A stretch of 64,000 nucleotides of DNA from assembly GCA_020632885.1 (NCBI GenBank), contig JACKEQ010000003.1, positions 496,001-560,000 on the forward strand, written 5' to 3'. This document shows, one piece after another, positions 45,375 through 54,322 of the stretch (positions are counted from its first letter, which is position 1; each line of letters begins with the position of its first letter). The translations under genes and the position numbers were made by a program. The DNA comes from Alphaproteobacteria bacterium (lineage in GTDB: Bacteria > Myxococcota_A > UBA796 > GCA-2862545). Under the pieces are notes generated by a model. The model was not told the DNA's origin and did no database searches. It saw only the letters and a list, made by a program, of their open reading frames with translations.

Positions 45375-47390
45375 GTGAGCACGCACCCGCCGTGCCCCTC
45401 TGGAACCCGAGTGTCCTCCAGCGAGTCCTCCAGGAGATTCCACTTCATCCGCGAGATCGCCTCAGGCGGTTTCGGAAGCGTGTACCTCACGAAGGTGATC
45501 CACGCGGACGGATTCTCCCGATTGGTGGCGGTGAAGCTCCTCCATCCGCGATGGTCGGAGAACGAGGAGATCGCGAGCCGGATGCGGGACGAGGCCCGTC
45601 TCCTCGGCTGGCTGCGCCACAAGAACATCGTCGACGTCATGGATCTCACCCTGATCGACGGCCGTTGTGCCGTGATCATGGAGTACCTCGACGCCGTCGA
45701 CGTGAAGGTGGTGATCAACCACTGCGCCGAGATCGGGCAGCGGCTCCCGCTCCGCCCGGCGCTGGAGATGTGCGCGGCCGTGGCGAGCGCGCTGGACGCC
45801 GCGTACAACCGGCCGCCGTACGCCGGCGAGAAGCCGCTGCGGGTCATCCACCGCGACATCAAGCCGTCGAACATCATGATCGACGACTCGGGCGTGGTGA
45901 AGGTGCTCGACTTCGGCGTCGCACGCGCGGAGTTCGACGAGCGGGAGAGCAAGACGCAGGAGATGGCGTTCGGCTCGCTGGAGTACATGCCGCCCGAGCG
46001 CCTGTTCTTCGAGCCGGAGTCGCCCGCGTCCGACGTGTACTCGCTGGGGGCCACCCTCTACGAGATGCTGGCCCTCGAGAAGTTCGGCAAGGCCAAGCTC
46101 CGCCCCAAGGAGCACGAGGCCTACTTCGAGGACCGGTTCGACCTGCTGCTGGACCGCTACCCGCTCCACCGCGAGGCCGAGGACCTCCTCCACGAGCTCC
46201 TCATGAGCATGCTCGCGTTCGACGAGCCCGACCGGCCCTCCGCCGCCGATGCGGTGGCGCGTCTGCGCTCGTTCGCGCGCCGCATCACCGAGCACCCCCT
46301 CGAGGAGTGGGCCGAGCAGACCGTGCCCCCGCTCCTGCGGGCCACGCGCGAGAAGAGCGAGGCGCGCAGCCCGGGCTCCCTGGTGGACACCATCCTCACC
46401 GAGGACGCCAAGGCCCTCGACCAGCGCTCCATCTGGGACGAGAACACCGGTGCCTCCACCCGCGCGCTGGACCTCAACGCCCTCGAGGACGAGCTCACGG
46501 GCTCCCTCGCGGACGACGCCCGCTGGAAGGCCCTGAAGCAGGCCACCATCGAGGACATGGCCAAGCGCGGCGAGATCCAGCGGCCCGCCGATGGGCCCAC
46601 GGAGCCCGCGGACGCCGAAGAGCTCGACCCCGACACCGACCCGGACGCCGAGCCGATCGCGGATCCGGTCCCCCTCGACCGCGGGCCCGCGCGCGTCCCC
46701 CCGCCGCCCCGGCCGCCTCCGGTGGAGCAGCAGGACAGCCCGCCAACGCCCCTCGAGCCCCTCCCGGTGCCCGACCGGCGCAAGCCCCCACGGCCCGCGC
46801 CGCCCCCCGACGAGGTCGAGATCGACCACGAGCCGGAGAGCGAGCCCACGCTGGTGGCAGCGCCGCCCAAGGCGCCGCCGCGCCCCGAGCCGCCCCCCCC
46901 GCCGCGGGCCCCGAAGCCGCGGCGCAGGAAGCAGGGGTCCTCGCGGAAGGGCCTGGTGGCCACGGTCGCCGTGATGTTCCTGGTGGGGAGCGGCCTCGCG
47001 CTCATCGGCATGTCGCTGCTCGGCATCGTGCTCGCCCTGTCCATGATGGCCACGCCCACCGTCAGCGCCGTTCCGATTCCCCTGCCCCCACAGCCCGTGG
47101 AACCCGTGGGGGTGGAGCCCGTGGAGCCCGAACCCGCCCCGGAGCCCGTCCCGGTGGACGGCCCGCACGTGCGCTTCGTGTCGGCGCGCTCCAACACCGA
47201 GCGCATGCAGGTGAGCTGCGACAGCGGCCGCGAGACGGGCGGCGACAGCGTGGCCATCGCCGGTGCCGAGCACGGCGACTGCATCGTGACCGTCATCCTG
47301 GGCGACAAGAAGCGCCTCCGGGCGCGCGTCGAGGGCACCGAGCCGCGGGAGTACATCTGCTTCGTCGGCGACAGCGATGAGTGCCGGTAG
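45375..47390 (+). CDS. Membrane Ser/Thr protein kinase with extracytoplasmic C-terminus
   Basis: 671 aa from GTG 45375 (GTG 45411 also possible). Complete kinase domain (about 15-330): IASGGFGSVYLTK, AVKLL, VIHRDIKPSNIMI, KVLDFGVARAEF, GSLEYMPPERL and DVYSLGATLYEM. A long Pro/Asp/Glu-rich linker (about 415-525) follows, then one or two membrane helices (KGLVATVAVMFLVGSGLAL and following), a Pro/Glu repeat and an outer domain with a Cys pair (VSCDSG ... YICFVGDSDECR). All catalytic residues are present, so it should be active, unlike the other kinase-fold proteins in the window. Followed after 57 bases by a membrane pseudokinase. Confidence 0.9.
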   Translation: MSTHPPCPSGTRVSSSESSRRFHFIREIASGGFGSVYLTKVIHADGFSRLVAVKLLHPRWSENEEIASRMRDEARLLGWLRHKNIVDVMDLTLIDGRCAVIMEYLDAVDVKVVINHCAEIGQRLPLRPALEMCAAVASALDAAYNRPPYAGEKPLRVIHRDIKPSNIMIDDSGVVKVLDFGVARAEFDERESKTQEMAFGSLEYMPPERLFFEPESPASDVYSLGATLYEMLALEKFGKAKLRPKEHEAYFEDRFDLLLDRYPLHREAEDLLHELLMSMLAFDEPDRPSAADAVARLRSFARRITEHPLEEWAEQTVPPLLRATREKSEARSPGSLVDTILTEDAKALDQRSIWDENTGASTRALDLNALEDELTGSLADDARWKALKQATIEDMAKRGEIQRPADGPTEPADAEELDPDTDPDAEPIADPVPLDRGPARVPPPPRPPPVEQQDSPPTPLEPLPVPDRRKPPRPAPPPDEVEIDHEPESEPTLVAAPPKAPPRPEPPPPPRAPKPRRRKQGSSRKGLVATVAVMFLVGSGLALIGMSLLGIVLALSMMATPTVSAVPIPLPPQPVEPVGVEPVEPEPAPEPVPVDGPHVRFVSARSNTERMQVSCDSGRETGGDSVAIAGAEHGDCIVTVILGDKKRLRARVEGTEPREYICFVGDSDECR

Positions 47391-47447
47391 CGTCTTGCCA
47401 GCGCGGAGACGTTGCCCGCGGGCGTCCGGTCCAATAGGCGCGCCCCG

Positions 47448-49463
47448 ATGAAGACCGGCGACATCGTCACGGACAGCCGCGCGGCTGCCTGGACCCTCGG
47501 GAACCTGCTCGGCGAGGGTGCGTGGGGACGTGTGTGGTCCGTGCGGGACGACGGGAATCGCACCCGCGTCCTCAAGGTCCCCTACGAGCCCGAAGACCTC
47601 CCGCCCGCCAGCGTGGACCGCGTGCCCCTCATGCGGAAGTGCGCCGTGGAGGCTGCCGAGCTCCACACGTCCGGCCCCGCCTGGCTGCCACCCCTCGAAG
47701 ACCGCATCACGCTGCCGTCCGGTGCGGTCGCCCTCCTCTTCCCCCAGGCGCCCACCACCCTGGCCCGCCAGCTCCAGTCCGGGCTCCCGCTCGTGGAGGC
47801 CCTCGACGAGGTGCTCGCGGTGGTCGAGATGCTCGCGGCGGCCGGGGTGGAGCACGGCAACCTGCGCCCCTCGAACATCCTCATCGGCAGCGACGGCCGC
47901 CCGATGCTGGCGGATCCCGTCACGCCCACGCTCAAGACCCTGCTGCCCGGGGCCGAGCGCACGGCTCCGGACCGCAAGCGCTGGTCGGCTCCCGATCACA
48001 TCGCGAACGACCAGTGGGCCCTCTGCAGCGCGATCTACACGGCCGCGATGCTCGAGGAGGACGTCCGCGACGCGTCCGCGCTGCCCCAGTCGCCCGCCAC
48101 GGGTCTCGACAAGGTGGCCCTCGCGGGTCTGCGCGACAAGGCCGTCGCCCGTCTCCGCCGCGACGGCGCCAACCCCCGCTTCATGCACCGCACCGCCGAG
48201 CGCCTGGCCACCCTGCTGGCACGGGGTCTCTCCGGCCGCGCGGATCCCTCCCCGCCCTACCGGTTCCTCACGGCGCGCGACCTGCTCCCGCGGCTCCAGG
48301 AGGTCCACGCGCTCGTCCGTCCGGGCATCGAGAGCGTCGGGCGCCTGCTGCTCTCGAGCTCCGCGTCCGGCGACGTGTTCGACGCGCCCGGTCCCGTCGG
48401 GTTCACCGTGTCCGTCGGGCCCACCGCGGGCGTCACCGAGCCCGACGACATCGTGTGTGGCGTCCGGCTCGAGGACCTCGACGCGACGGGCGATCGGCGG
48501 GTGCCCCTCGCGGACACCCAGTTCGCCGTCAACAAGCACCCGTCCGGCAGGTTCCGCTTCGAGTTCGACATCCCCGAGGTGTCCCCCGGCCGCTACCGGG
48601 TGCGCGTCGCGTTCAGCGTCAAGGACTCCGGCGACGAGCCGTCCGTGGCCGAAGGCACCTTCCAGGTACGCCCGCCGCCCGGCTACGTCCCGCCCCCGCC
48701 AGACGAGGAGGAGGTCGCGCCCCTCGCGTTCACCGGGGCCCTGAAGCCCCTCGTGCTCGACGACGACGAGGACGACAGCGACGACGACGCCGCCACGGTG
48801 CTCATGAAGCGCCCGACCATCGACACCGACGGCGGCGAGGACACCGACCCCGACGCCGACGAGGACGCCGTGGTCCAGATGTTCCCGCGGCCCCTGGCGC
48901 CCACGTCGCCCGGCACCCTGGTGGACGAGCAGCCCGCACCGCCGCTCCCGCCCCCGGTCTCCGCCCCTGTCGCGGCCCCCCGGCCCCTGCTGGCCGCAGT
49001 GCCCACGCCCGCACCGAGCGAGACGGACTCCGAGGTCTCCGAGGTCGACCCGCCGTCCCACACGCCCGTGCCCAGCGTGGTCGCGCCCCAGCCGTCCATC
49101 ACGATCGCCGCGCCGCCCCCGATGGGCCCGCCCGGCCCGTCGATCCGGCCCACACCTCCCCCCACCCCCGTCGTGAAGCCGCAGATCGCGGTTCCTCCAC
49201 CCCCCCCGTCGCCCCTGGGCGCCGATCATCCCGGCTGGGAAGCCTCGCACGCCCACGAGGCCGAGTTCTTCCAGCCCGAGAGCGGTGTGCCCGGTGGTGG
49301 CGGCGAAGACCTCGTCACCGGCAGGCGGCCGTCCCCCCTGGACGCCGTCCGCGAGCAGCTCGGTGACTTCGCCCGCCCCGACTCCCCGAAGTTCTTCGTG
49401 GCCGTCATCGCGGGTTGTTTCCTGCTCATCCTCCTGACCCTCGCGCTGCTCCGAGCCTGCTGA
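47448..49463 (+). CDS. Membrane-anchored pseudokinase with Ig-like and proline-rich regions
   Basis: 671 aa. Kinase-like N-terminus: LLGEGAWGRVWSV and VLKVPYE (Lys kept), catalytic loop VEHGNLRPSNILI (no catalytic Asp) and LADPVTP for DFG. After about residue 280 comes a beta-sandwich (PVGFTVSVGPT ... FEFDIPEVSPGRYRVRVAFSV), then an acidic stretch (LDDDEDDSDDDAA), about 130 residues of Pro/Val-rich linker, and one C-terminal membrane helix (VAVIAGCFLLILLTLALL) with a tiny tail. The arrangement fits a substrate or regulator of the active kinase upstream. ATG start at 47448; 16 bases before pepA. Confidence 0.85.
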   Translation: MKTGDIVTDSRAAAWTLGNLLGEGAWGRVWSVRDDGNRTRVLKVPYEPEDLPPASVDRVPLMRKCAVEAAELHTSGPAWLPPLEDRITLPSGAVALLFPQAPTTLARQLQSGLPLVEALDEVLAVVEMLAAAGVEHGNLRPSNILIGSDGRPMLADPVTPTLKTLLPGAERTAPDRKRWSAPDHIANDQWALCSAIYTAAMLEEDVRDASALPQSPATGLDKVALAGLRDKAVARLRRDGANPRFMHRTAERLATLLARGLSGRADPSPPYRFLTARDLLPRLQEVHALVRPGIESVGRLLLSSSASGDVFDAPGPVGFTVSVGPTAGVTEPDDIVCGVRLEDLDATGDRRVPLADTQFAVNKHPSGRFRFEFDIPEVSPGRYRVRVAFSVKDSGDEPSVAEGTFQVRPPPGYVPPPPDEEEVAPLAFTGALKPLVLDDDEDDSDDDAATVLMKRPTIDTDGGEDTDPDADEDAVVQMFPRPLAPTSPGTLVDEQPAPPLPPPVSAPVAAPRPLLAAVPTPAPSETDSEVSEVDPPSHTPVPSVVAPQPSITIAAPPPMGPPGPSIRPTPPPTPVVKPQIAVPPPPPSPLGADHPGWEASHAHEAEFFQPESGVPGGGGEDLVTGRRPSPLDAVREQLGDFARPDSPKFFVAVIAGCFLLILLTLALLRAC

Positions 49464-49479
49464 CAACCTGGAGTCTCCC

Positions 49480-50916
49480 TTGAAAGTCACGTTCTCTACC
49501 GCCAAGCCCGCCGATGTCGCCTGCGACGCCCTGGTCGTGATCGTCGGAGACGCCTGGCGCGAGGAGCTCGCCGGGCTCGACGCCGCCATGGGCGGTGGGC
49601 TCGTGGGCTGGCTCGAGGCCGAGGACTTCGACAGCAGCGCGCGCTCCGTGCCCACCTTCGGGCGCATCGCTCCCCGCAACCTGCTGCTCGTGCCCTGTGG
49701 CGAGAAGGGCCTCGCCATGGCGTTCGCGAAGGCCGGCCGCACCGCTCGCGCCTCCGGCTACGAGACCGTCGCGCTCCTGGGCCTGCCCACGGACGACGCC
49801 GGCGCGCTGCTCGAGCAGTTCCGGGCCGGCAGCTACGCCTGGGAGGCCTACAAGGCCGAGAAGGACCGCACGCCTCCGGTGGACGGGCTGATCGTGCTGG
49901 GCGCGGAGGCCTCTCCGGGCCTCGACGCCGCTGCCGCCGAGGCCGACGTGCGGTCGCGCTGGCAGGACTGGTCGCGCGACCTCGTGAACGCGCCCCCCGC
50001 CGACCTCTACCCCGAGACCCTCGCGCAGAAGGCGTACGAGGCCCTCTCCGGCATCGACGGCGTCTCCGTCGACGTCTGGGACCTCGACCGCTGCAAGGAC
50101 GAGGGCCTCGTCGGCCTCGTCGCGGTGGGCCAGGGCTCCACGCGTCCCGGCTGCCTGATCCACGTCGCCTACCGCCCCGCGAACGCCACCCGGCACATCG
50201 CGTTCGTCGGCAAGGGCGTCACCTTCGACTCCGGGGGCCTGTCGCTCAAGCCGAGCGCGGCCATGCAGACCATGCGCTGCGACATGGGCGGTGCGGCCGT
50301 CGTGCTCGGCGCCATCGGCGCCCTCGCGGAGCTCGGTGTGCCGGTGAGCGTGGACTGCTTCGTGGGTGCCGTCGAGAACATGAACGACGGCAACAGCTAC
50401 AAGCTCGGCGACATCCTCCGCTACCGCAACGGCGTGACCGTCGAGATCCACAACACCGACGCCGAGGGCCGGCTGGTGCTCGCCGACTGCCTGATCAACG
50501 CGTGTGCGGTGGAGGGTGTGGACACCGTCATCGACGCGGCCACCCTCACCGGCGCCTGCGTGATCGCGCTCGGCGAGGACTTCACGGGCATGTTCACCCA
50601 CGACGACGCCCTCGCGCGCGAGCTCCAGGAAGCGTCGGACGCGTGCGGTGACGGCCTCTGGCGCCTTCCGCTCCACAACCCCTACAGCGAGAAGCTCAAG
50701 GGCAAGTGGAGCCAGATCAAGAACGTCGGCGGGCGGGACGCGGGGGCCACCACGGCCGCGCTGTTCCTCCAGCACTTCGTCACGGAAGACGTGCGCTGGT
50801 GCCACCTCGACGTCGCGGGCTCCTCCTGGCGCGACAGCGCGACCAAGGCGTGGGCTCCGGGCGGCACGGGCCAGATGGTCCGCAGCCTCGCGACGTGGGT
50901 CGCGTCGCTGGCGTGA
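49480..50916 (+). CDS. pepA: Leucyl aminopeptidase (M17, PepA)
   Basis: 478 aa, TTG start with GGAG 7 bases upstream. The C-terminal catalytic part has VNAPPADLYPE, GKGVTFDSGGLSLKPSAAM (metal-binding Asp and Lys), MRCDMGGAAVVLGA, NTDAEGRLVLADCL (NTDAEGR, the family signature) and LTGACVIALGEDFTGMF. It removes N-terminal residues from peptides with two divalent metals, as a cytoplasmic hexamer. The N-terminal domain is the usual variable macro-like domain. First gene of the run pepA-engB-rlmE, each overlapping the next. Confidence 0.95.
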   Translation: MKVTFSTAKPADVACDALVVIVGDAWREELAGLDAAMGGGLVGWLEAEDFDSSARSVPTFGRIAPRNLLLVPCGEKGLAMAFAKAGRTARASGYETVALLGLPTDDAGALLEQFRAGSYAWEAYKAEKDRTPPVDGLIVLGAEASPGLDAAAAEADVRSRWQDWSRDLVNAPPADLYPETLAQKAYEALSGIDGVSVDVWDLDRCKDEGLVGLVAVGQGSTRPGCLIHVAYRPANATRHIAFVGKGVTFDSGGLSLKPSAAMQTMRCDMGGAAVVLGAIGALAELGVPVSVDCFVGAVENMNDGNSYKLGDILRYRNGVTVEIHNTDAEGRLVLADCLINACAVEGVDTVIDAATLTGACVIALGEDFTGMFTHDDALARELQEASDACGDGLWRLPLHNPYSEKLKGKWSQIKNVGGRDAGATTAALFLQHFVTEDVRWCHLDVAGSSWRDSATKAWAPGGTGQMVRSLATWVASLA

Positions 50917-51485
50917 AGGACGTCGGGGGCCAGTTCGAGTTCATCGGGAGCTTCCCCGACGCGCTCCCGGACCTCGGGCTCCCCGAGATCGCGTTCGCCG
51001 GGCGCAGCAACGTCGGGAAGTCCAGCGCCCTGAACTGCCTGCTCGACAGCAAGCGCATCGCGCGGGTGTCGTCGACGCCGGGCCGCACGCAGGCCATCAA
51101 CCTGTTCAAGGTCCGCGACCGGGTCGTGTTCGCGGACCTGCCGGGGTACGGCTTCGCCAAGGTGCCCGGGCGCATCCAGGAGCGCTGGAAGCCCATGGTG
51201 GAGGGCTACCTGGGCGGTCGGGAGGCGCTGAAGCTCGTGGTGGTGCTCGTCGACGTCCGCCGCGAGCCCGTCGACATGGACCTCGCGCTCGCCGAGGGCC
51301 TGAACGACGCGGGCATCCCGTTCCAGATCGTGGCCACCAAGTCCGACAAGCTGAAGCGTCGGGCTCTCGACCAGCAGCTCGCGCTCCTCGCCCGGGCGTA
51401 CGGCGGGCGGCCCATCGCCTTCTCGAGCCCCGAGCGGCGCGGGCGCGACGAGGTCTGGGCGGCCATCGAAGCGGCCATCCGATGA
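50913..51485 (+). CDS. engB: Ribosome biogenesis GTPase EngB (YihA)
   Basis: 190 aa, GTG start overlapping the pepA stop (GTGA). G1 AGRSNVGKSSALN, G2/G3 STPGRTQAINLF and DLPGYGFAKVP, G4 ATKSDKLK and G5 SSPE. This is the TrmE-Era-EngA-EngB-Septin class EngB protein, involved in 50S subunit assembly. Length is normal. Followed by rlmE with an ATGA overlap, which fits a common role in large-subunit maturation. Confidence 0.95.
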   Translation: MKDVGGQFEFIGSFPDALPDLGLPEIAFAGRSNVGKSSALNCLLDSKRIARVSSTPGRTQAINLFKVRDRVVFADLPGYGFAKVPGRIQERWKPMVEGYLGGREALKLVVVLVDVRREPVDMDLALAEGLNDAGIPFQIVATKSDKLKRRALDQQLALLARAYGGRPIAFSSPERRGRDEVWAAIEAAIR

Positions 51486-52081
51486 GCCGTCGGAACTCCT
51501 ACAAGACCGGCGACCGCTTCAACCAGAAGGCGAAGGACGAGGGCTACCGGGCCCGGAGCGTGTACAAGCTCTCCGAGATCCAGAAGCGCTTCCGCCCGTT
51601 CAAGCAGGGACAGCGCGTGATCGACCTAGGCTGCGCGCCCGGGAGCTGGTCGCGGTACGCCCAGCAGCAGGTCGGTCGGAACGGTGTCGTCGTGGGCATC
51701 GACATCCAGGAGGTCCAGTCCCTGGCGGGCTGCACCCTCCTCCAGCGCGACGTCTACACGGTCACGAGCGAGGAGCTGCTCGATCTCCTCGGCGGTCCGG
51801 CGGACATCGTGCTCTCCGACATGGCGCCCAACACCACGGGCGATCGGTTCGGCGACCACGTGCGCCAGATCGCGATCGCCCGGCGGGCCCTCGAGGTCGC
51901 CACGCAGACCCTCGCTCCCGGCGGCGCCTTCGTGTGCAAGGTGTTCGAGGGCGAAGACGCACCGGGCTTCGTGGACGACGTGCGCAAGCTGTTCACGACC
52001 ACGAAGCGCGTCCGGCCCGAGGCCGTCCGGCGCGAGAGCGTGGAGCTGTTCGTGCTCGGGATGGGCTACCGGCCCGCGTGA
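51482..52081 (+). CDS. rlmE: 23S rRNA 2'-O-methyltransferase RlmE (FtsJ/RrmJ)
   Basis: 199 aa. KAKDEGYRARSVYKLSEIQKRF, the SAM site VIDLGCAPGSWSRYA, DIVLSDMAPNTTG, and FVCKVFEG with RPEAVRRESVELFVLGMGY. The tetrad K-D-K-E (Lys 27-type, Asp in SDMAPN, Lys in CKVF, Glu in RESVE) is complete. It methylates U2552 of 23S rRNA in the peptidyl-transferase region. Co-translated with engB. Confidence 0.95.
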   Translation: MSRRNSYKTGDRFNQKAKDEGYRARSVYKLSEIQKRFRPFKQGQRVIDLGCAPGSWSRYAQQQVGRNGVVVGIDIQEVQSLAGCTLLQRDVYTVTSEELLDLLGGPADIVLSDMAPNTTGDRFGDHVRQIAIARRALEVATQTLAPGGAFVCKVFEGEDAPGFVDDVRKLFTTTKRVRPEAVRRESVELFVLGMGYRPA

Positions 52082-52097
52082 TATCGATCCCGCGAGG

Positions 52098-53267
52098 ATG
52101 AGCACACCGCCCACAGAGCCCCTCTTCCCGGGGTGGAACCGTCGCCGCACCGTCGTCGAGCACCTCGACACGGATGCGAAGGTGTGGTTCGTGTCCGACA
52201 TGCACCTCGGCGACGGCACGCGGAGCGACGTGTTCTTCGGCAAGGACCGCCACCTCATCGCCCTGATCGAGCGCGTACAGGAGGAGGGCGGCGTGCTCGT
52301 CGTGCTCGGCGACGCCATCGACTTCAACCAGGCCTGGTCGTTCACCCGCGTGCTCCGCGCGCACCAGGAGCTGCTGTCGGCCATGAGCGGGCTCTCGCGC
52401 GAGGGTCGCCTCTACTACGTCATCGGCAACCACGACTACGACATCACGCTCTACCGTGAGATCCTGAACTTCCGCGTGTGCGACGAGCTCCACATCGGCG
52501 ACCGGGTCCTGGCGCTGCACGGGTGGCAGTTCGACCCCTTCCTCGCCGAGGAGGTCCCCAAGGGCCACCAGTGGTCCACCACGGTGCACCACCTGGTCGA
52601 GCGCTACCTCAACACCTGGCTGCGCATCCCGCTCGGCGAGTTCTACACCCTCTCGAACCGCCTGATGTTCTGGCTCGCCCACAAGATCGCGCTCGTGGGC
52701 AACGCGTTCACGCGCCTGCAGCGCGCCCTCGGGATCGACGCGACCAGCGACCCCCTCAACCGCTACCTCGACTACTGGGCCCAGGGGAACATGGGCGACC
52801 CCATGGGGATCTTCCGGCCCGCGTACGCCACCGCGAAGGCGGGCCCGTGGCCGTGGGTGATCTGCGGGCACAGCCACCTGCCCGGCATCGTGCCGGTGCC
52901 CGGTCGCCCCGGCGGGTACGTGAACACCGGCTCCTGGACGTTCGCCAGCTCCCACTACGTGGTGTGGGACGGCGAGCGCTTCCAGGCGAGCGACTGGATC
53001 ACGGGCCGCGACTTCGGCCAGGAGTTCTACGAGCCCCTCCTGGAGGGCTTCGTGTACGAGCGCGACTTCTTCCAGTGGTGGCGCGAGAACTACATGGGCT
53101 TCCTGCGCTTCCGGGAGGGCGAAGAGCGCAAGGGGCGCCTCCGGGGCTGGGAGAGCTACGTGCGGGACTACCAGTACCTCTCGCACCTCCGGCCGGCGCA
53201 GCTGGAGCCTCTGATGCTGGAGGCTCCACCCGAGCAGGAGCCCGTGGCTGCCGAGGAGACCGCATGA
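52098..53267 (+). CDS. Calcineurin-like metallophosphoesterase, UDP-2,3-diacylglucosamine-hydrolase-like
   Basis: 389 aa. VWFVSDMHLGDG (first metal ligands), VLVVLGDAIDFNQAW, YYVIGNHDYDI (GNHD), and ICGHSHLPGIVPV (GHxH), with LALHGWQFDP before it. This is the calcineurin fold of the LpxH-like kind, with a long insertion (about 165-245, HHLVERYLNTWLRIPLGEFYT) and a C-terminal tail of about 90 residues ending in Glu/Pro. LpxH removes UMP from UDP-diacylglucosamine in lipid A synthesis, but the insertions make this substrate uncertain. ATGA overlap with mtnA. Confidence 0.82.
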   Translation: MSTPPTEPLFPGWNRRRTVVEHLDTDAKVWFVSDMHLGDGTRSDVFFGKDRHLIALIERVQEEGGVLVVLGDAIDFNQAWSFTRVLRAHQELLSAMSGLSREGRLYYVIGNHDYDITLYREILNFRVCDELHIGDRVLALHGWQFDPFLAEEVPKGHQWSTTVHHLVERYLNTWLRIPLGEFYTLSNRLMFWLAHKIALVGNAFTRLQRALGIDATSDPLNRYLDYWAQGNMGDPMGIFRPAYATAKAGPWPWVICGHSHLPGIVPVPGRPGGYVNTGSWTFASSHYVVWDGERFQASDWITGRDFGQEFYEPLLEGFVYERDFFQWWRENYMGFLRFREGEERKGRLRGWESYVRDYQYLSHLRPAQLEPLMLEAPPEQEPVAAEETA

Positions 53268-54322
53268 TCGTGGACGGCGTGCACCAGCGGACGGTCGTGC
53301 GCGACGGTGCCGTGGTGGACCTCATCGACCAGCCGCTCCTCCCGCACGCCTTCCGCCGCGTGAGGCTCCACACCGTCGAGGAGACGGCCAGCGCCATCTC
53401 CGACATGATCGTGCGGGGAGCGGGCGCCATCGGGGCCACGGCCGCCGCAGGCATGGCCCAGGCCGCCCTGCTCGGCGAGCGCGACGTGCTGGCCGCCCTC
53501 GACGCGGGGGCCGCCCGCCTCCGACGCACGCGGCCCACGGCCCAGAACCTCTTCTACGCCATCGACGCCGTCCTGGACGCCGCACGCCGGGCGGACGTCG
53601 CGGACCGCCTGGAGGCGGCGCTGGGCGCGGCAGACGCCGTGATCGACGGGGACGCCGCAGCCTGCGAGCGCATCGGCCACGTCGGCGCGGAGCTGCTGGC
53701 GGACGGGATGCGGGTGGCCACCCACTGCAACGCCGGCTGGCTGGCCTTCGTGGACTGGGGAAGCGCGCTCGCCCCCGTCTACCGGGCCGTTCGCCAGGGC
53801 AAGCGCGTGTCGGTGTGGGTCGACGAGACCCGCCCGCGCGGCCAGGGTGCCCGGCTCACGGCCTGGGAGCTCGAGCAGGAGGGGGTGGCGCACCACGTCA
53901 TCGCGGACAACGCGCTGGCCTCCCGGATGCGGGCGGGCGACGTGGACGTCGTGATCACGGGAGCCGACCGCATCGCGGCCAACGGGGACGTCGCCAACAA
54001 GATCGGCACGTACGCCGTCGCCCTCTGCGCGCGCGCCCACGGCATCCCGTTCTACGTGGCGGCGCCCGCATCCACGTTCGACCCCGGCACCCCCGACGGT
54101 GAGGGCATCCCGATCGAGGAGCGCTCGGCCGAGGAGGTCGCGTACACCTGGGGCCTCGACGACGACGGGGTGTTCCGCCGCGTGCGCACCACGCGCTCGC
54201 CGTGCCGCAACCCCGCGTTCGACGTCACCCCCGCCGGGCTCGTCGCCGGCTGGATCACGGAGCGCGGGTTGTTCCGGAGCCCCGGGGAAGCCGGCTGGCC
54301 GGGGCTCACAGATCGTAGGTGA
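53264..54322 (+). CDS. mtnA: Methylthioribose-1-phosphate isomerase-like (MtnA/eIF2B-like)
   Basis: 352 aa. IVRGAGAIGATAAAG (usual RGAPAIG), NLFYAID, VATHCNAGWLAFVDWGSALAP (catalytic Cys in CNAG), VWVDETRPRGQGARLTAWEL, ITGADRIAANGDVANKIGTYA (catalytic Asp in GAD) and YVAAPASTFD. It isomerises 5-methylthioribose-1-phosphate to the ribulose form in the methionine salvage pathway; no other salvage gene lies in the window, so a related ribose-1,5-bisphosphate isomerase role cannot be excluded. Its end overlaps the convergent lipoprotein gene by 17 bases. Confidence 0.9.
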   Translation: MIVDGVHQRTVVRDGAVVDLIDQPLLPHAFRRVRLHTVEETASAISDMIVRGAGAIGATAAAGMAQAALLGERDVLAALDAGAARLRRTRPTAQNLFYAIDAVLDAARRADVADRLEAALGAADAVIDGDAAACERIGHVGAELLADGMRVATHCNAGWLAFVDWGSALAPVYRAVRQGKRVSVWVDETRPRGQGARLTAWELEQEGVAHHVIADNALASRMRAGDVDVVITGADRIAANGDVANKIGTYAVALCARAHGIPFYVAAPASTFDPGTPDGEGIPIEERSAEEVAYTWGLDDDGVFRRVRTTRSPCRNPAFDVTPAGLVAGWITERGLFRSPGEAGWPGLTDRR

